Positions 44,085-56,431 are shown, counted from the stretch's first letter. The stretch: 64,000 nucleotides of DNA from Undaria pinnatifida (GCA_012845835.1 JABAKD010000008.1:9930209-9994208); one strand, 5' to 3'. Translations and numbers: made by a program. The notes: generated by a model from the letters alone, not told the origin.

Positions 44085-47000
44085 GAAAATGATAAGATCA
44101 GACAGAAAAAATAGCCCTGCCTGCTGTCGCGCGTCGAGGGGCTTGCTGGCGCCCACGGCATGTATGTGGATGTTTAACTTCTGCCCATCCATGTGGTGCC
44201 ATATATGCTATCCTGTCTGTTCGTGGCGCGCGCGGAGAAGTAAAGCAGTGGCCAGTGGTGTCGGCACAGTAGCGTGTTGCGCAGCCGGCGAGACGTAGCG
44301 TTCATATCGGCTTTGGGACCCCCCCCTTCTATTAGCCCGGGGGGGGGAGGAAGGAGAGAGGGAGGTGGGGAGGGAACGAGGGAACGGGGGAGGAAGGGAG
44401 GGAGGGAGGGAGGGAGGGAGGGGGGGAGGGGGGGAGGGACGGGAAAGGAAGGGAAGCGGGTGGCACACCATCCATTTACGTGTGCTTTGCTCCAGCCATT
44501 GTATATCGACCTCTAGGTGCAAGCTCTGACCAAGGCTATCGTGGGGGGGCTTCTTCTAGGGCCTTGTTTTTCGGCGGCTCAAAACCACCTGGGCGATTAG
44601 CTCCCCCCAGCTTTGTGCGTTTCGGTTTTGCGATACGCGCTTCGATGATTGTTTTTTTTTTTCTTGTGCCAGGCTGCGCCGTCAAGATTATGACGACGAG
44701 TTTTTTTTTTCCTGGTTTGAATACGGGGAGAGTTACTCGCGCGAGGAGCCTAAACATAGTGGTGGTGAAATAGGGGCTACCCCCCCCTACCGTAGACTTG
44801 GCCCTCTATATCTTGAAATTACTGGCAATGGCGTGAGGTAGAACCCAGCCCTTGTTAAGATGGCGTTCCCCTTGTAGTATAGGTGCTGACCTTGATCGTA
44901 CCTTGTGCTTGTCCTTAGCATGCGGTGGGTGTTCTCGACTGCAGCGTATTGCCGACGAGCGTATACCGATACGCAGAGCAACGACTTTTTACAACCCTAT
45001 CTGGCAAGTCACGAGGTCCAAACGAGAACAACACATTAAACTGAACTCATGGATCAGATGCCACACACTGGTGTAGGGATCCTGCGCGTCGCCCGGATAA
45101 TGCATGGGTCGCACGATGGATGTCAAGGTACTTTGAGGAAAGAACATAATTTGGTTTAATTGCTAGTCTGATAAGATCGGTGAATGTTGGCAATCAAGTG
45201 GAGTGATTGATGTGGGGGTTCTCCCACACCCAAAGCATACAATAATCGTGGAACGTTACTTCAACTTGTACCAATGTGTCTAGGGAGATCCACAAGTACG
45301 TGTTATCTTTATTGGCCAGTACCACGAATGCATGTACGTATGTGCACTTCAATTGGTCCTTTACCACGTGTGTTCTATGTACGTATACGTGTGTTCCATG
45401 CACATACAACTTCATCTGGTCCATTACTGTGCATGTACCACGTGCATTTAGTTTAACTCACGTACATGGGTACATACCTAAACCATAAGGTAGGTTCTTC
45501 CCAGTTCAACTGCCTTGAATCTACGTCGCGTGTGTATATCTCTTCTAGATCTACGAGGCGTTTCATGATAAATGAATCTGTCGTGCATCGATTACATTGT
45601 CAAAAACCGACAGCATACAGTCTAGTATGATAGTCAGCAACACTGCTATAAATATACTCCGGAGTATATTATAAAAATTAAAATACACTCCAGCTGCTGT
45701 GAGATCGAATATTTTGTCATACATATGATCATTCTTTTGGGGGGGGGATTCGGTCAGGAGTTTTTTTCCCGTCTCGGCCTCAGTATGCACTTATCGGAAC
45801 TGGAATTCTGGGTCAAATAGCTTCGTTCGAGCGCCGTCTTCGGGGGGCGGCTCAAACACCCCTCGCCCTGCCGTATCCGTTCCGCACCAGGCCGGGATTG
45901 GGTACATGGGCTGAGCGAGACAAGCGAGAAGAGCGCAATTTTTTGTATTTTGGTCGGTATACGCCGGAGCTATTTTTGGATCTTGGCATATGCAGAGCTC
46001 AAGTAAACGAAAAAAACATATGGGAAAACAATTATTTCCAAGTTGGCATCAAATCCAAATTGATTGACTTCTTATTTCGTCCCCACCACACTTTTTCCAT
46101 GGTCACACTTTGAAGCGTTTGGCCTATTTTGCACATCGTACGACTGACTACTGTGTCGTTGCTTTTCGATATCGGATTTCACGGTTAAATACCTTCGTTT
46201 GAGCGTTCGTTTTCTTCGAGGGGGGCCGTTCCCTACCCGATATCATTATACCCCAAAGTGTACGTGTTGATTCTTCATCCTAGAGAGATACAACTTATTA
46301 TTATGTGGTCACAGACTGTGAGACAGGATAAACCAAACAATCGCAATTAAGCAAGGTATAAAGCAAGTTAATTGCTAGCGTACCGGGTACGAAAACACAA
46401 CAAAACAGGCCAGACCATAAAAAACATAGAAAACAAACACAACGAACGCAGGCTCTTTTAGAAATCGCAGTACGAGAAACAATGATTCGCCAGTCTTTGT
46501 CATCGCCGCTCCAGAGAGTCGTTCCGTATACATTGGTCCACGATCCATCATCCATCTTCAGGACAGCATAATAAATATCCCACACTAATTCCATGTATAT
46601 TTATCCCCACAAACGAAACGTGGACGCACTTCTAAAGGTAGGTGTGATTATCAACGTAGTAGTGTTTTGAACGCTTTGTTGTGTGGTTGCATTGATTGCG
46701 CTGGCTACTGGTTGTTGTTGCTGGTCAATCCTTTTGGCACCTCGGCGTCAACGCGGATGGATGCTGATCGAGACAAGCGAGAAGCGCGCAATTTTTGTAT
46801 TTTGAACGGTACTCTCCAGTTATTCTTCGGATCTTGATGTATGGAGAGGTTGATAAAATAAAACTTGGCAAGACGTTATTTCCAAATTGGCATAATATTT
46901 TGTCCCAAAACAAATAATACTTGCAATCTCCATGCTACTGCGGTAGGTATCATAGTAGTACATTTATTTATTGAATTTCGGTAGGTACACGTACGTACAT

Positions 47001-47894
47001 GGATATAGACGTGGCAAGCGCACGCATGACTAAAACGAGGAAGAGGTAGTAGTGGTTACGATTACTGCCCCAGAAAAAAGCCACACAGCAGCCTTGCCAG
47101 TGGCTGCGTCCCCGGGGCCTCGAGAGTGGTATTATACAAGTTCGGGCAAACCGACATGGTTTGTACTCTCGTGCAAGTAATATAGGTACGAGTGAGACCA
47201 CGCACAGCGATGCTCCATTACACACAACATGCTTTTTGTCTGTGACATATTTTATGGCATGGGGGAAGGGTGTACCAAAAAACAGGGAATACCTTTTCGA
47301 CACAAAAAACAAGGGGAAAAATAATCGTTCCTTCTGTTGTTAAGCTGCGCCACGCGAAGGTCGTATAGTAAGTAGTAAACGGCATCCACAGAAGAAACCA
47401 GTGAGTGGCATGCATGTTCGTCCCGGTATCGCATCGTTTGGTGTTTTTTTTCCCCGAGAAGACTCTTTGGAGACACATATTGGCGGTGTGTGGATGGCGT
47501 GGTTTGTTGTTTCTGTGGTCCCTGACTCCGTTGCTGTGGCCGTTTGCCGGTCAAGTGCAAGCGGTCGTGTTGGTACGTAACTGACAAATAAGATTGTGTC
47601 GCTTCGTACTTTTATGTGCTCCTTGCTGCTGATTGCTGATTGGTTATCTCTTCCAGTGAGATTTTTTTTTCTTTTGGCACACTTCTACTTTCCAGCTTCT
47701 GGACATAAAAGCCGTGATCACAGGTAGGTGTCGTCCCTTCCCCCCCGCTCGGTTATTGCCTTCAATTTTTGTGGCGCATAAGGTTCAGCACCCACTGGTC
47801 GTCGATTTTTCATCGAGTGTTGCTGACTTACGCTCTCGCGCTTTCCGCAAGTAAGTTAGTGCACAAGAAAAAGTTCCACGGAAAATTATACGAG
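44085..47894. other. Gene-free stretch after the EAF gene
   Basis: No gene. A purine tract of GGGA units fills 44,336-44,460. CACGTG/ACGTAC-rich sequence lies at 45,290-45,475. The stretch also includes a dispersed repeat at 45,640-45,960 with a related part at 46,760-46,900. A block at 46,255-46,300 (GATTCTTCATCCTAGAGAGA) resembles 9,695-9,725. Confidence 0.45.
45640..45960 (+). repeat. Dispersed repeat, copy 1
   Basis: GGTCAGGAG, CCCGTCTCGGCCTCAGTATG, TTCGAGCGCCGTCTTCGGGG, CCCTCGCCCTGCCGT and GAGACAAGCGAGAAG match 55,895-56,075 in the same order. GAGACAAGCGAGAAGCGCGC recurs at 46,767. No coding family is recognised. Confidence 0.65.
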
Positions 47895-47970
47895 TGCGCA
47901 CTCGGGGGGATTTGAAGTCACGACATTGACCTATACCAGGCTTGAGGATAACCTGATACGCCACCGGGGC
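47895..47970 (-). mobile_element. tRNA-like (Pol III promoter-like) sequence
   Basis: On the minus strand TGCCCCGGTGGCGTATCAGG is followed by GTGACTTCAAATCCC, an A-box and B-box pair at tRNA spacing. The paired stems of a real tRNA are not all present. It lies head-to-head with the SINE-like copy starting at 47,985. Confidence 0.5.
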
Positions 47971-47984
47971 AGTGAGTGATAGAG

Positions 47985-48350
47985 CCGGTCGCTCCGGTGG
48001 TCTAGTGGGGCTACACTCGAATACTACTGTTAATACTAGCGCTGGTCCTTGAGTTAAATAACCACCGTTGTGAGCTTTGTTAGATTTATTTATTTCCAGA
48101 AATAAATGATAAAAAAAGGACCAACTAGTTAACTGCTGAAATCGCCTAGCAGCGTGTGTAGTAGGTACAATTTGACCCGAATCAACGAGGGAAGAAAATG
48201 CTGTACATTTTTCTCGCGATAAAAATTAGGGCATGTACCGTAGTGGGGAGTGGGGAGGGGAGCCCGCTATATGACCCCGGATCTGAGTTATACTACTGGG
48301 AGGGCGAGAGTAGGGCGAGAATCACAATAAATGGGATGGGAAAAATAAAA
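47985..48350 (+). mobile_element. tRNA-derived SINE-like element, copy 1
   Basis: Head CTCCGGTGGTCTAGTGGGGC (A-box-like) with CTCGAATACTACTG and CTTGAGTTAAATAACC (degenerate B-box). The body shared with other copies is GGACCAACTAG, GTAGGTACAATTTGACC, ACGAGGGAAG, CCCGCTATATGACCCCGGAT, then an A-rich tail (GGGATGGGAAAAATAAAAT). Head-body-tail order matches 58,528-58,850. Confidence 0.7.
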
Positions 48351-48539
48351 TAAGTGAATAATACGATACCCAATACCCAAGCAAGTTGCACCGATCGACT
48401 CCATCTGGACCGACTGCTGTATATCATGCAATTGGTCCATGTACAACTTCTCTAATCACAGGCCAGTATGAGATGATAGTCATTGAACTTGCTGAACGTC
48501 TTAGTGAGTGGTGATTCCCTTTATCCACGAACCGCGGCC
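48351..48539. other. Short spacer
   Basis: Nothing recognisable between the SINE-like copy and the degenerate tandem repeat. Confidence 0.4.
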
Positions 48540-49700
48540 GAGCCGATCAATCGAAGGTTGGGTTACACTGTGCGGGGTAGTATCGAGGCAGGGGGGTTAG
48601 ATGAACTGTCCGCGAACCGCTGGGTTGGGGTATAAGAAAAACAATTCAGCAGTAGCGCGAGTTGCTCCATGTTTTTCTAGTTGAAAATACCTTGAAGGGT
48701 TTCTGAACCGGGGTTGGACCCTGTTCTGTGGTGGCGTTTTATACGAACCTCAGCTAGCTAAGGCTTCCACACCGTACGGTGTGGTGTCGACCCGGAAAAA
48801 GTCGGTTTTCGTCCCCGGTTTGTAGGAGTTGATGGGGTATGGAAGGATTTGTGGAACGGCGGTGGAGCCCTATCCTCATCGGGTGCGTCGGAACGCCCCC
48901 CGCCCGTTTGCTGGTCTATCTCCTCCCCGGGTGTCCATGGCTCTACGAGCTGCACAGCCACTCAACGATAATCCAATGTGAATAATAGATGATTGTCGCA
49001 CCATCGTGCGGGGCTGCGTCGATCCGCGGGAGAAATCGGTTATCGTCCCCGGTTTTGTCAGGATTTCTGAAACGGGTACAGGACTCTATATCCTCCCATA
49101 TGGTGGCGTTGCCCTTATGTCCGAGCCCCAGCCAATCAGCGGTAAGCGAATATGGTTGGGGTTCCACGTCGCACGGAGTGGTGTCGACACGGGAGGTCAT
49201 CGGTATTGTTCCCCCGATTTTGGAGCTGTAGAGATTCGGGGGATTCATAAATCGGGGATGGGACCCTATCTTGCTCGTGTGCGACCGAAATGCCCCCCAT
49301 TGATGGGCCTCTATCCGCCTAGGACGGCGCTGTGGAGCTCGAACCAATAAGCGATTAGCCAACGGGATTGAGGTTTTCTCACCGTGCAGTGTGGTGCCGA
49401 CCCGAGAAAGCTCGGTTTGCTTCCCCGGTTGATGGAAGTTTTAGAGATGTGGAACGACCTCTGGACCGAGGATGGGACCCTATATCCTTCCGAGGTGGAG
49501 CTGGCTCAACATACGAACGATGCCAATCAGAAAATAGGCCGGTGGGGTTGGGATTTCCACACCGTGCGGGGAGGTATCAACCCGAATGATATCCGTGTTC
49601 GTCCCTGGGTTGTCGGAGTTGTAGGTGTGTGGATGGATTCCGATCCCGGCATGTGACCCTATCGTGCCCGGGGGACGCTTACTTTGTGTATGAATCCTGG
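48540..49700. repeat. Degenerate tandem repeat, units of about 170-230 bp
   Basis: Blocks of the type CGTGCGG-GGT-TCGACCCG, then TCGTCCCCGGTTT-T-GGAGTT, then GGACCCTATC recur with the CCCCGGTT core near 48,812, 49,047, 49,208, 49,421 and 49,603. Units are diverged. Short frames on both strands follow the repeat and are not called. Confidence 0.6.
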
Positions 49701-50954
49701 CCAATGAATGAGCGATCAGACAAAAATGTCATTATTTATTTTCGTCTATAAAAACTTGAGTCTGAAATTCTTAGCTGTCAAAATCGTAACCGCTGTAGTC
49801 GCGTAATGTATCTACAAGAAGTGAGCGATCTACAAAGCTAGCAACAAGCAGCAGCATTGCAATAATAGCTTTCGGGGAGTTGAATGACGAAGACAGCCAT
49901 ATCACCGTGTTTCGCGCCTGGAACAAAGTCAGCGCGTCTCTCCACGATCAGACAACACACAGACGGTCGATCTGGGAGGCTCGGATCTAGATTATACTAC
50001 TAGTCTATATCATGCGTTTTATATTTCAGAAGCTGGCTCAGTGCGCGCCTCTCAGTGGCTACGAAGAGGACACGCAGCGGACATGGTCAGTCATCTTACT
50101 GGCCCCGGATGCTTGATTGAGTCAAAATATCACAAGAAACGCGCTCGATACGCTTCGTCGCCAGACTAAAGGGTCAGTCGGCGTGTGCTCGGATTTATCC
50201 GATCGAAATCTGATGAATGAAGCTTGGAATCGGATTCACTTAAAAAACGGCAGCTATTAATGGTAACACATTGTTGCGATTGTTAGTCTCTATCGAACTC
50301 TTGGCATTACCTTACTTACACACTGTACGCGCAGACTATGATTGTGTGTAATGACTTTTTTTCTACTCTACCTTGGAAGTATTGAATCGAACAATTCGAA
50401 GTGCTGCCCTGCCCTACCCATGCAGAGCCCTTGTATATATTATGAGTTGTACGACTTGCTTGTGAGGCTCGTAGTACGTTACTTTTCTAGTTACGTAGTA
50501 CAAAAGCAACACGTTCTCTTCTTAACAAAGAGTCATCCCACGGCAGGGGGGTGCAGCAGCAGATTCTAAGAATTTTCTTAGCCTCAACATGATGAGGAGC
50601 TCAATATATCACCCGACCTAAACATGCCTTCGAAGACATTTCGTTCGCGCAACCGGACCAAACTTCTAGGGCCGAAAACGAATTGAACTCGTTAAGTTGT
50701 TGGACTAAGCGGTGGTATAGTTCCTCACTTGAGGAGGTCAACCGGCCAGGTATACCTTTTTTTGGCTAAAAAATTGAAGCTCCTACCGTGGTACCTTTGG
50801 ATGACTTCAAAGCAGTACGGTAGCTCAGAGATGGTCATATGCGAGTAGTAGATATGCAACGTTTTCGTGTGAGACGTCTCCTCTTCTCAAACTCTTCGGA
50901 AAGATACCTAGGGTATGCGCGATAGCAGTAAGAGAACTGCTTAAAAAAAAAAGG
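49701..50954. other. Gene-free stretch
   Basis: No gene. 50,390-50,445 (GTGCTGCCCTGCCCTACCCA) matches 59,626-59,700 apart from a 30-bp hairpin insertion there. Confidence 0.45.
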
Positions 50955-51600
50955 AAAATATGGTCAAACGGGGGTAGTCTATACCCTCGGGAGTTTTGAT
51001 CATTTGGGGGTATAGGGAAAACACGCCCAGGGAACGTGTGCGCGCTTGCCCCAAGCTGCCTAAATTCAATTCTGACCCGCCGGTAAGACACCCGCAGCCC
51101 ATGCCGAGCACGCACACAGTTTTTTTTCGGGCACGGCATTGGGGCTAACGGGGCCGCCACGCACGAGGGGGCAAACTAATCCCCGCTTTTGGCCACAACT
51201 TGGGGGGGTATGCCCCCCCGAAGCTACCACATTTAGATACCACCCCTGTTGACCACATGTCTCCCCCTTTTGACCGAAACCATGCCCTTTTTTGACCAAC
51301 AAGGACAACTACACGTCACCAACAGCTCCTGAATACCACGAGCGGAACACCTAGTAGTTGCGATCAGATTGGATCGTTTGTCCCCGAACAAATGACGGCA
51401 GAGAAAACAAATACAAAGAATCAAACCAATCTTTATAGCGGAAACAAATACAAGGCATGTTTTCTTCTTGTGCTACACAAAGTGGGAGACCAAAATACAT
51501 ATCGTAGATCGTGGGTGGGTGTGCTGCTCGGCGCTCGGTGCTGCTGTGCTCGGTGCTTTGTTGTCTGGCGGGATGGAACACACGCACATATCCAAGCATA
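50955..51600 (+). repeat. Large imperfect palindrome, left arm
   Basis: GGGAAAACACGCCCAGGGAA, CACCCGCAGCCCATGCCGAG, GGGGCTAACGGGGCCGCCAC and CGGCGCTCGGTGCTGCTGTG pair, in reverse complement and in mirrored order, with blocks in 52,225-52,915. Arms are about 650-690 bp with about 620 bp between. They are diverged (roughly 75-80% alike by eye). Confidence 0.8.
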
Positions 51601-51724
51601 AACAATAACGAACACAGTAGTAGCCAACGGTGTAGCAAGCCTGTTCATGGATGTCGAAGATCAAAGCAATATGTATGCTCTTATCCATCACGGAGGACGC
51701 TACGAATGTTGGATGATATGACAT

Positions 51725-51850
51725 TATTAGTCGCCGACCTGTATCCTTAATGAGGGCACACAACCCGTAATACGCGCGATCGGAGTATCACACACAGCTT
51801 GCAAAAATGAGTTTCGACAAAATCTTCGATCTCACAGCTGGAATGTTTTT
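51725..51850 (+). repeat. Foldback-family arm (single) inside the palindrome
   Basis: GACCTGTATCCTTAATGAGG, GCGCGATCGGAGTATCACAC and CTTCGATCTCACAGCTGGAA match the right arm at 1,212-1,345, and 30,655-30,785 in reverse. It lies in the spacer between the palindrome arms. Confidence 0.75.
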
Positions 51851-51907
51851 TCATTTTTTATAATATATGATACGATGTGAGACGGCACGTACACATTATT
51901 TGTAGAT

Positions 51908-52070
51908 GTCCCTCTAAAGTGCCGGTGTCGTAGTGCCGGTTTCCTGCTTAAGTCCCTGTGAAATCGCTTGGAACAGATGGAAACCAGTACTGGAAGTATG
52001 GGGGGTAGTGCCGGTTGTCGCTGTTGTACCGGTATTTCTGGCTGGCACATACTAGCACTATAGAGGGACC
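51908..52070. mobile_element. Small inverted-repeat transposon (MITE), copy 2
   Basis: Starts GTCCCTCTAAAGTGCCGG and ends ACTAGCACTATAGAGGGACC, the same termini as 3,504-3,734, with shared interior blocks (GTAGTGCCGGTTGTCGCTGT). It is shorter (163 bp) and lies in the palindrome spacer. Confidence 0.75.
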
Positions 52071-52224
52071 AGTGCACTGCTGGTTCATATGAGTACTGGC
52101 GCTGTTTGCGGCCTGTTTGTTTCCGCTTAATCCTTTGAGAAGGAGTTGACCCACTTGGCTCCACGGTCCAAGCCGCCGGGTGTCTGTGCTGTGCGTTCGA
52201 TGTGGCCCGTGCTGGTGCGTGTGA

Positions 52225-52915
52225 CCCCACAACGAAGCACCGAGCACAGCACCGGGCCCCTGCAGCACCACCGAGCACAGCACCGAGCGCCGAGGAGCAA
52301 ACGCATCCATGACCTATAATACGTCTCACGGTTATCAAATTTTGCGTAATATAATGAGCAAATATATTTGTTTTCGCCCGTAAAGGGGTGTGTTTTTATT
52401 GTGGCTTGTTTCCTGTACCGTCATTTTTTCGGCGAAAAACGATCGTAACTACTCGAAACTACTGGATGCTCCGCTCGTCGTGGTTCGTCCGGGCTGCTGA
52501 GCGGAAACGTGCAGCCATTCTTGTCGTTCTCACTTTTGAGGGTGTCATTATTGGCCAAAAAGGGTATGGTTTCGATCAAAAGGGGGGGAAATGCGGCCAA
52601 CAGGGGGTAGTGTACAAATTGAGTAGGTTTGGGGGGGCAGGCTCCCCAAGCTGTAGTCAAAAGGGGGGATTACTCTCGCCCCTCGTGCGTCGCGGCCCCG
52701 TTAGCCCCAGTATCGTGCCCCCCCCCTAAGAAAAACGGTGCGCGTGCTGGGCATGGGCTGCGGGTGTTTTACCAGCGCGTCATGATTGATTTTTACGCAG
52801 TTTGGGGAAAGCGTGGGCACGTTCCGGGAGCGTGTTTTCCCTGTACACCCAAAATGACCGAAAATCCCGGGGGTGTACCCCCCTGTGACCGAAATTTTAA
52901 CTAATAAACGGGTGG
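52225..52915 (-). repeat. Large imperfect palindrome, right arm
   Basis: Mirror partner of 50,955-51,600. Both arms include a GGCGCTCGGTG/CACCGAGCGCC block at the inner end and a GGGAAAACACGC/GCGTGTTTTCCC block at the outer end. Confidence 0.8.
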
Positions 52916-53229
52916 GCATCAAAGTTATATTCTATTTTTAAATTAAAACGTGGGAACTATCTCATCAATCAAGAATAGACAGATAATCAGATAGATTAGA
53001 AGGGTCATTCCATGTTTCGTTCCATCTACGTACTACACGCCACTGTTAATACACGCGCTCATCGTGGAAGTCTATGGGTACGTGGATGAGATTGTCTCCT
53101 AAGATTTGACAACGCCATGACGACGTGGGGCCTCCCGCGTTTTTTTCACGTGCTCACACTACGAAGAGAGGTGTGGAGATGCGCACTCACAAGTCACAAC
53201 AACGAGCATCCCTTCCGTAAGTCACACAT

Positions 53230-53315
53230 CGAGCCGGCGTCTCCGGTGGTCCAATAGGAAGCCACGTAACTATTGAGGTCGAGGTCGTAGGTTCGAATTT
53301 CACAAGGGGCTCTTA
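53230..53315 (+). mobile_element. tRNA-like SINE head or decayed tRNA
   Basis: CTCCGGTGGTCCAATAGGAA (A-box-like) and GTAGGTTCGAATTTCACA (B-box-like) lie at tRNA spacing. The head resembles 47,990 and 58,540. The T-stem pairs poorly, so an active tRNA gene is unlikely. The shared body does not follow. Confidence 0.45.
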
Positions 53316-53669
53316 CAAACCGACAGGCCGAAAGCGCGGGAGCGTGTAGAAAAGTTGGCGAAATTCGATGCTAATCGACGAGTGAGCATGAACAGATGAA
53401 TGTGGGAATGAGTGCGGAACCCTATTTTGCACGATAAAAATGAAGACAAGTACCGGGGGGGGGGGGGGGGGGAGGAAGACACCTGTGACCACGGCATGAC
53501 CTTGTCCAGAAGGTCGCTGAATGTAAAACCTCTTACGAACGAATTGAGCTGGAGAGTAAGAAGCACTTAGTTACCGGTAGTAAGAGTATTGATATAAAAT
53601 TAAAAAAAAAACATCGCCCAAAAAAGCAAATGATTATTGCTATAATAAAAGTCTATTGTGACCACAGTC

Positions 53670-54600
53670 GATTCGGGGCACTGTACTGTTTATCAATTGG
53701 AATTGCGGCCACAATTAATTTTGGGTGCTGTCAATTAATTGGAATTGTGGCCACAATTGATTTGGGGTGCTGTCTGTTAATTGGAATTGCGGCCACAACT
53801 TGTTCGGGGTGCTGTCTATTAATTGGAGTTGTTGCTACAATTGATTTGGGCTTCTTCTGCCTATTAATTGGAACTGCGGCCACAATTGATGTGGGTGCTG
53901 TCTATTGATTGAAATTGCGGCTCCGATTGATTTTAGGTGCTATTTATTAATTAATTGCGGCTACAATTGATTTCGGGTGCTGTCTATTAGTCGGAATTGC
54001 GGCTGTAATCGATTTCGGGTGCTGTCTATTAATCGGAATTGCGGCTACGAGGGATTGCGGGTGCTGTCCATTGATCGAAATTGCGGCCACAATTAATTTC
54101 GGGTACTGTCTATCAATCGGAATTGCGGCTACAATCGATTGCGGGTGCTGTCTATTAATCGGAATTGCGGCTACAATTGATTTCGGGTGGTGAATATTAA
54201 TCGGTTTTAGGTGCTATTTATTAATTAATTGCGGCTACAATTGATTTCGGGTGCTGTCTATTAGTCGGAATTGCGGCTATAATTGATTTCGGGTGCTGTC
54301 TATTAATCGGAATTGCGGCTACGAGGGATTGCGGGTGCTGTCCATTGATCGAAATTGCGGCCACAATTAATTTCGGGTACTGTCTATCAATCGGAATTGC
54401 GGCTACAATCGATTGCGGGTGCTGTCTATTAATCGGAATTGCGGCTACAATTGATTTCGGGTGGTGAATATTAATCGGAATTGCGGCTACAAGTGATTTC
54501 GGGTGCTGCTGTCTATCAATCGGACTTTCGGCCACAATTGATTTCGGGTGCTGTTTATTGATCAGACTTGCGGCCACAATTGATTTTGGAAGGTCAGGAC
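53670..54600. repeat. 42-bp minisatellite with 271-bp higher-order repeat
   Basis: The unit GGAATTGCGGCTACAATTGA plus TTTCGGGTGCTGTCTATTAATC (42 bp) recurs about 22 times. The block at about 53,931-54,203 is repeated almost exactly at about 54,204-54,475. Because 42 is a multiple of three, the minus strand stays open and encodes a 14-residue repeat (INRQHPKSIVAAIP) over 54,221-54,577. Whether this is ever translated is unknown. Confidence 0.9.
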
Positions 54601-56431
54601 AGATGTCTATAATAAATTAAAACACAACGATGCATTTGAAAGGTCAGGACAGAGAACTATTGAACGCCGAACCATTCCTTTTAGTAAGCAAGACCAGAAT
54701 CAAATTATTGAAACAATAACTATTTCAATTGGACGATCACAGCATGAACCTATTGTGTGAGAGATTTCGAATAATATAGTAGACAAGAGACGAAACAATT
54801 AGATAAAACAACTACATTCGGAAGGTCAGGACAGAAACCTATTGCCCGAACCATTCCTATTTATAGGCAAGACCAGAAACAAATTGTTGACACAGTTTCA
54901 ATTGGAAAATCAGAGCATCAACCTATTGTGCGAACCATTCCTATTTTCTGGCCCAGACCACAAAGAGTTTAAACAATTACATTTCAAAGATCAGGAAAGA
55001 AACCTATTGACAGAACAACTCATATTAGTCTAATATGTAAGATCAGAAACAATTTATTTAAACAATTTCAATTGGGATATCAAAACATGAGCCAATTGTG
55101 CGAACCTATTCCATTTAATAGACGTCTGGACGATATGCTGAAAAAACAGTACTCTATTGTGGGTAAGTTCCCGATCCTATTGAAGAGGCAATAGAAGAGT
55201 GTTATAGTCTCCCGTACATAAAAGTTGACAGTTCCAGTTAATTGACAGTCCCCTAATTCTATTGCTCAAACGATTCCAATTAATAGGCGAGACTACAATG
55301 TGTGTTGTCTATGCAATTTAATTTGCAGTACTTTGTTACGAATCAATTGTCCAAGTAATTCCAATCAAAATAGACTTCTCAGGGGGTCTACTGCAGTAGG
55401 TGCAATAGTCTATTGCGATGTCTATTGTCCAAGGCATAAGCAGAAACGGCCTGTCACACCCGTTATGCTAGTCCCGGACTCCGGAGTATATACAACTAAC
55501 ACCCTGGACCATAATCGACTAGTCTGCGAGTAGCTGTCTACTAACTGTTTATATTCCTACCTGTTGCTGCAATTATTATGACTGCTGTCTACTCTGCGCT
55601 CCCTAATTGTACGACATGTATTGGCAATATACAAGGCACCATAATAGTCCACTGTACTGCTGCTGCTGTTAATCAAATGGCTGGCGGAAGATACCAATGC
55701 ATTATGGTGCGATCATTCGACTTCATATTAGCTGCTACTGCTGCTTTATGGAAGGGTATTCGATTTAGATCGGAACGGCATCTATCTACGCTATGTTGTC
55801 GGAGGGCAAAAATAATAATAATGATAATTATCTTTTTATATAAATATATATAAAATATTTCCTTGAATATCGAGTCATTCCTTGGTGTCATGGACTTTGG
55901 TCAGGAGTTTTTTGTCTCGGCCTAAGTATGCGATTCGCGGAACTGGATTTCTTGGTCGAATATGGCTTGGTTCGAGCGCCGCAGTCGGGGGGCGGCTCCA
56001 ACGCCCCTCGCCCTGCCGTGTCCGTTCCGCACATCGACGTGAACGCGGACGGGTGCCGAGCGAGACGAGCGAGTGTCGAGGAGGAATTTTGGAAAAATTG
56101 TTGAATCTTAATGGCTGCAACGCCTGAATAATTTACAAAATTGGCATCATTTCCAAACGGTACGTGATAATGTTTGGAATTTTGCGGTGGCATACTCTCG
56201 AGCGTTAGTTTCTTTGCTGTACTTTTTTACTAGTTCGTTTGCTTTTTTGCTCGGCATTTTATTGCTTTTGTTTCTGCTCGTTTTGCCAGCTGGAAATTCA
56301 ATTTTTTAGTGTGGGTTCACCTAAAACGTGACACAACTTACCGACGATATCCAACAACTTCGTGACACAAATTACCGACGGCAAGACGTTTCGTGACAAA
56401 ATAACTCCCAAATCATGATACTTTCACGTAA
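54601..56431. other. Repeat-derived gene-free stretch
   Basis: 54,600-55,140 has diverged repeats around AAAGGTCAGGACAGA and CCTATTG-GCGAACCATTCC. 55,725-55,825 (GGTATTCGATTTAGATCGGA, TTGTCGGAGGGCAAA) recurs in reverse at 59,985-60,060. 55,895-56,075 is copy 2 of the dispersed repeat at 45,640. No gene is seen. Confidence 0.5.

Noticed and set aside
53230-53315. Functional tRNA gene
   Set aside because: A- and B-box motifs are present but the stems do not pair properly and the head resembles the dispersed SINE-like copies.
53670-54600. Possible CRISPR-like array
   Set aside because: Units are contiguous with no unique spacers, and the genome is eukaryotic. It is a minisatellite.
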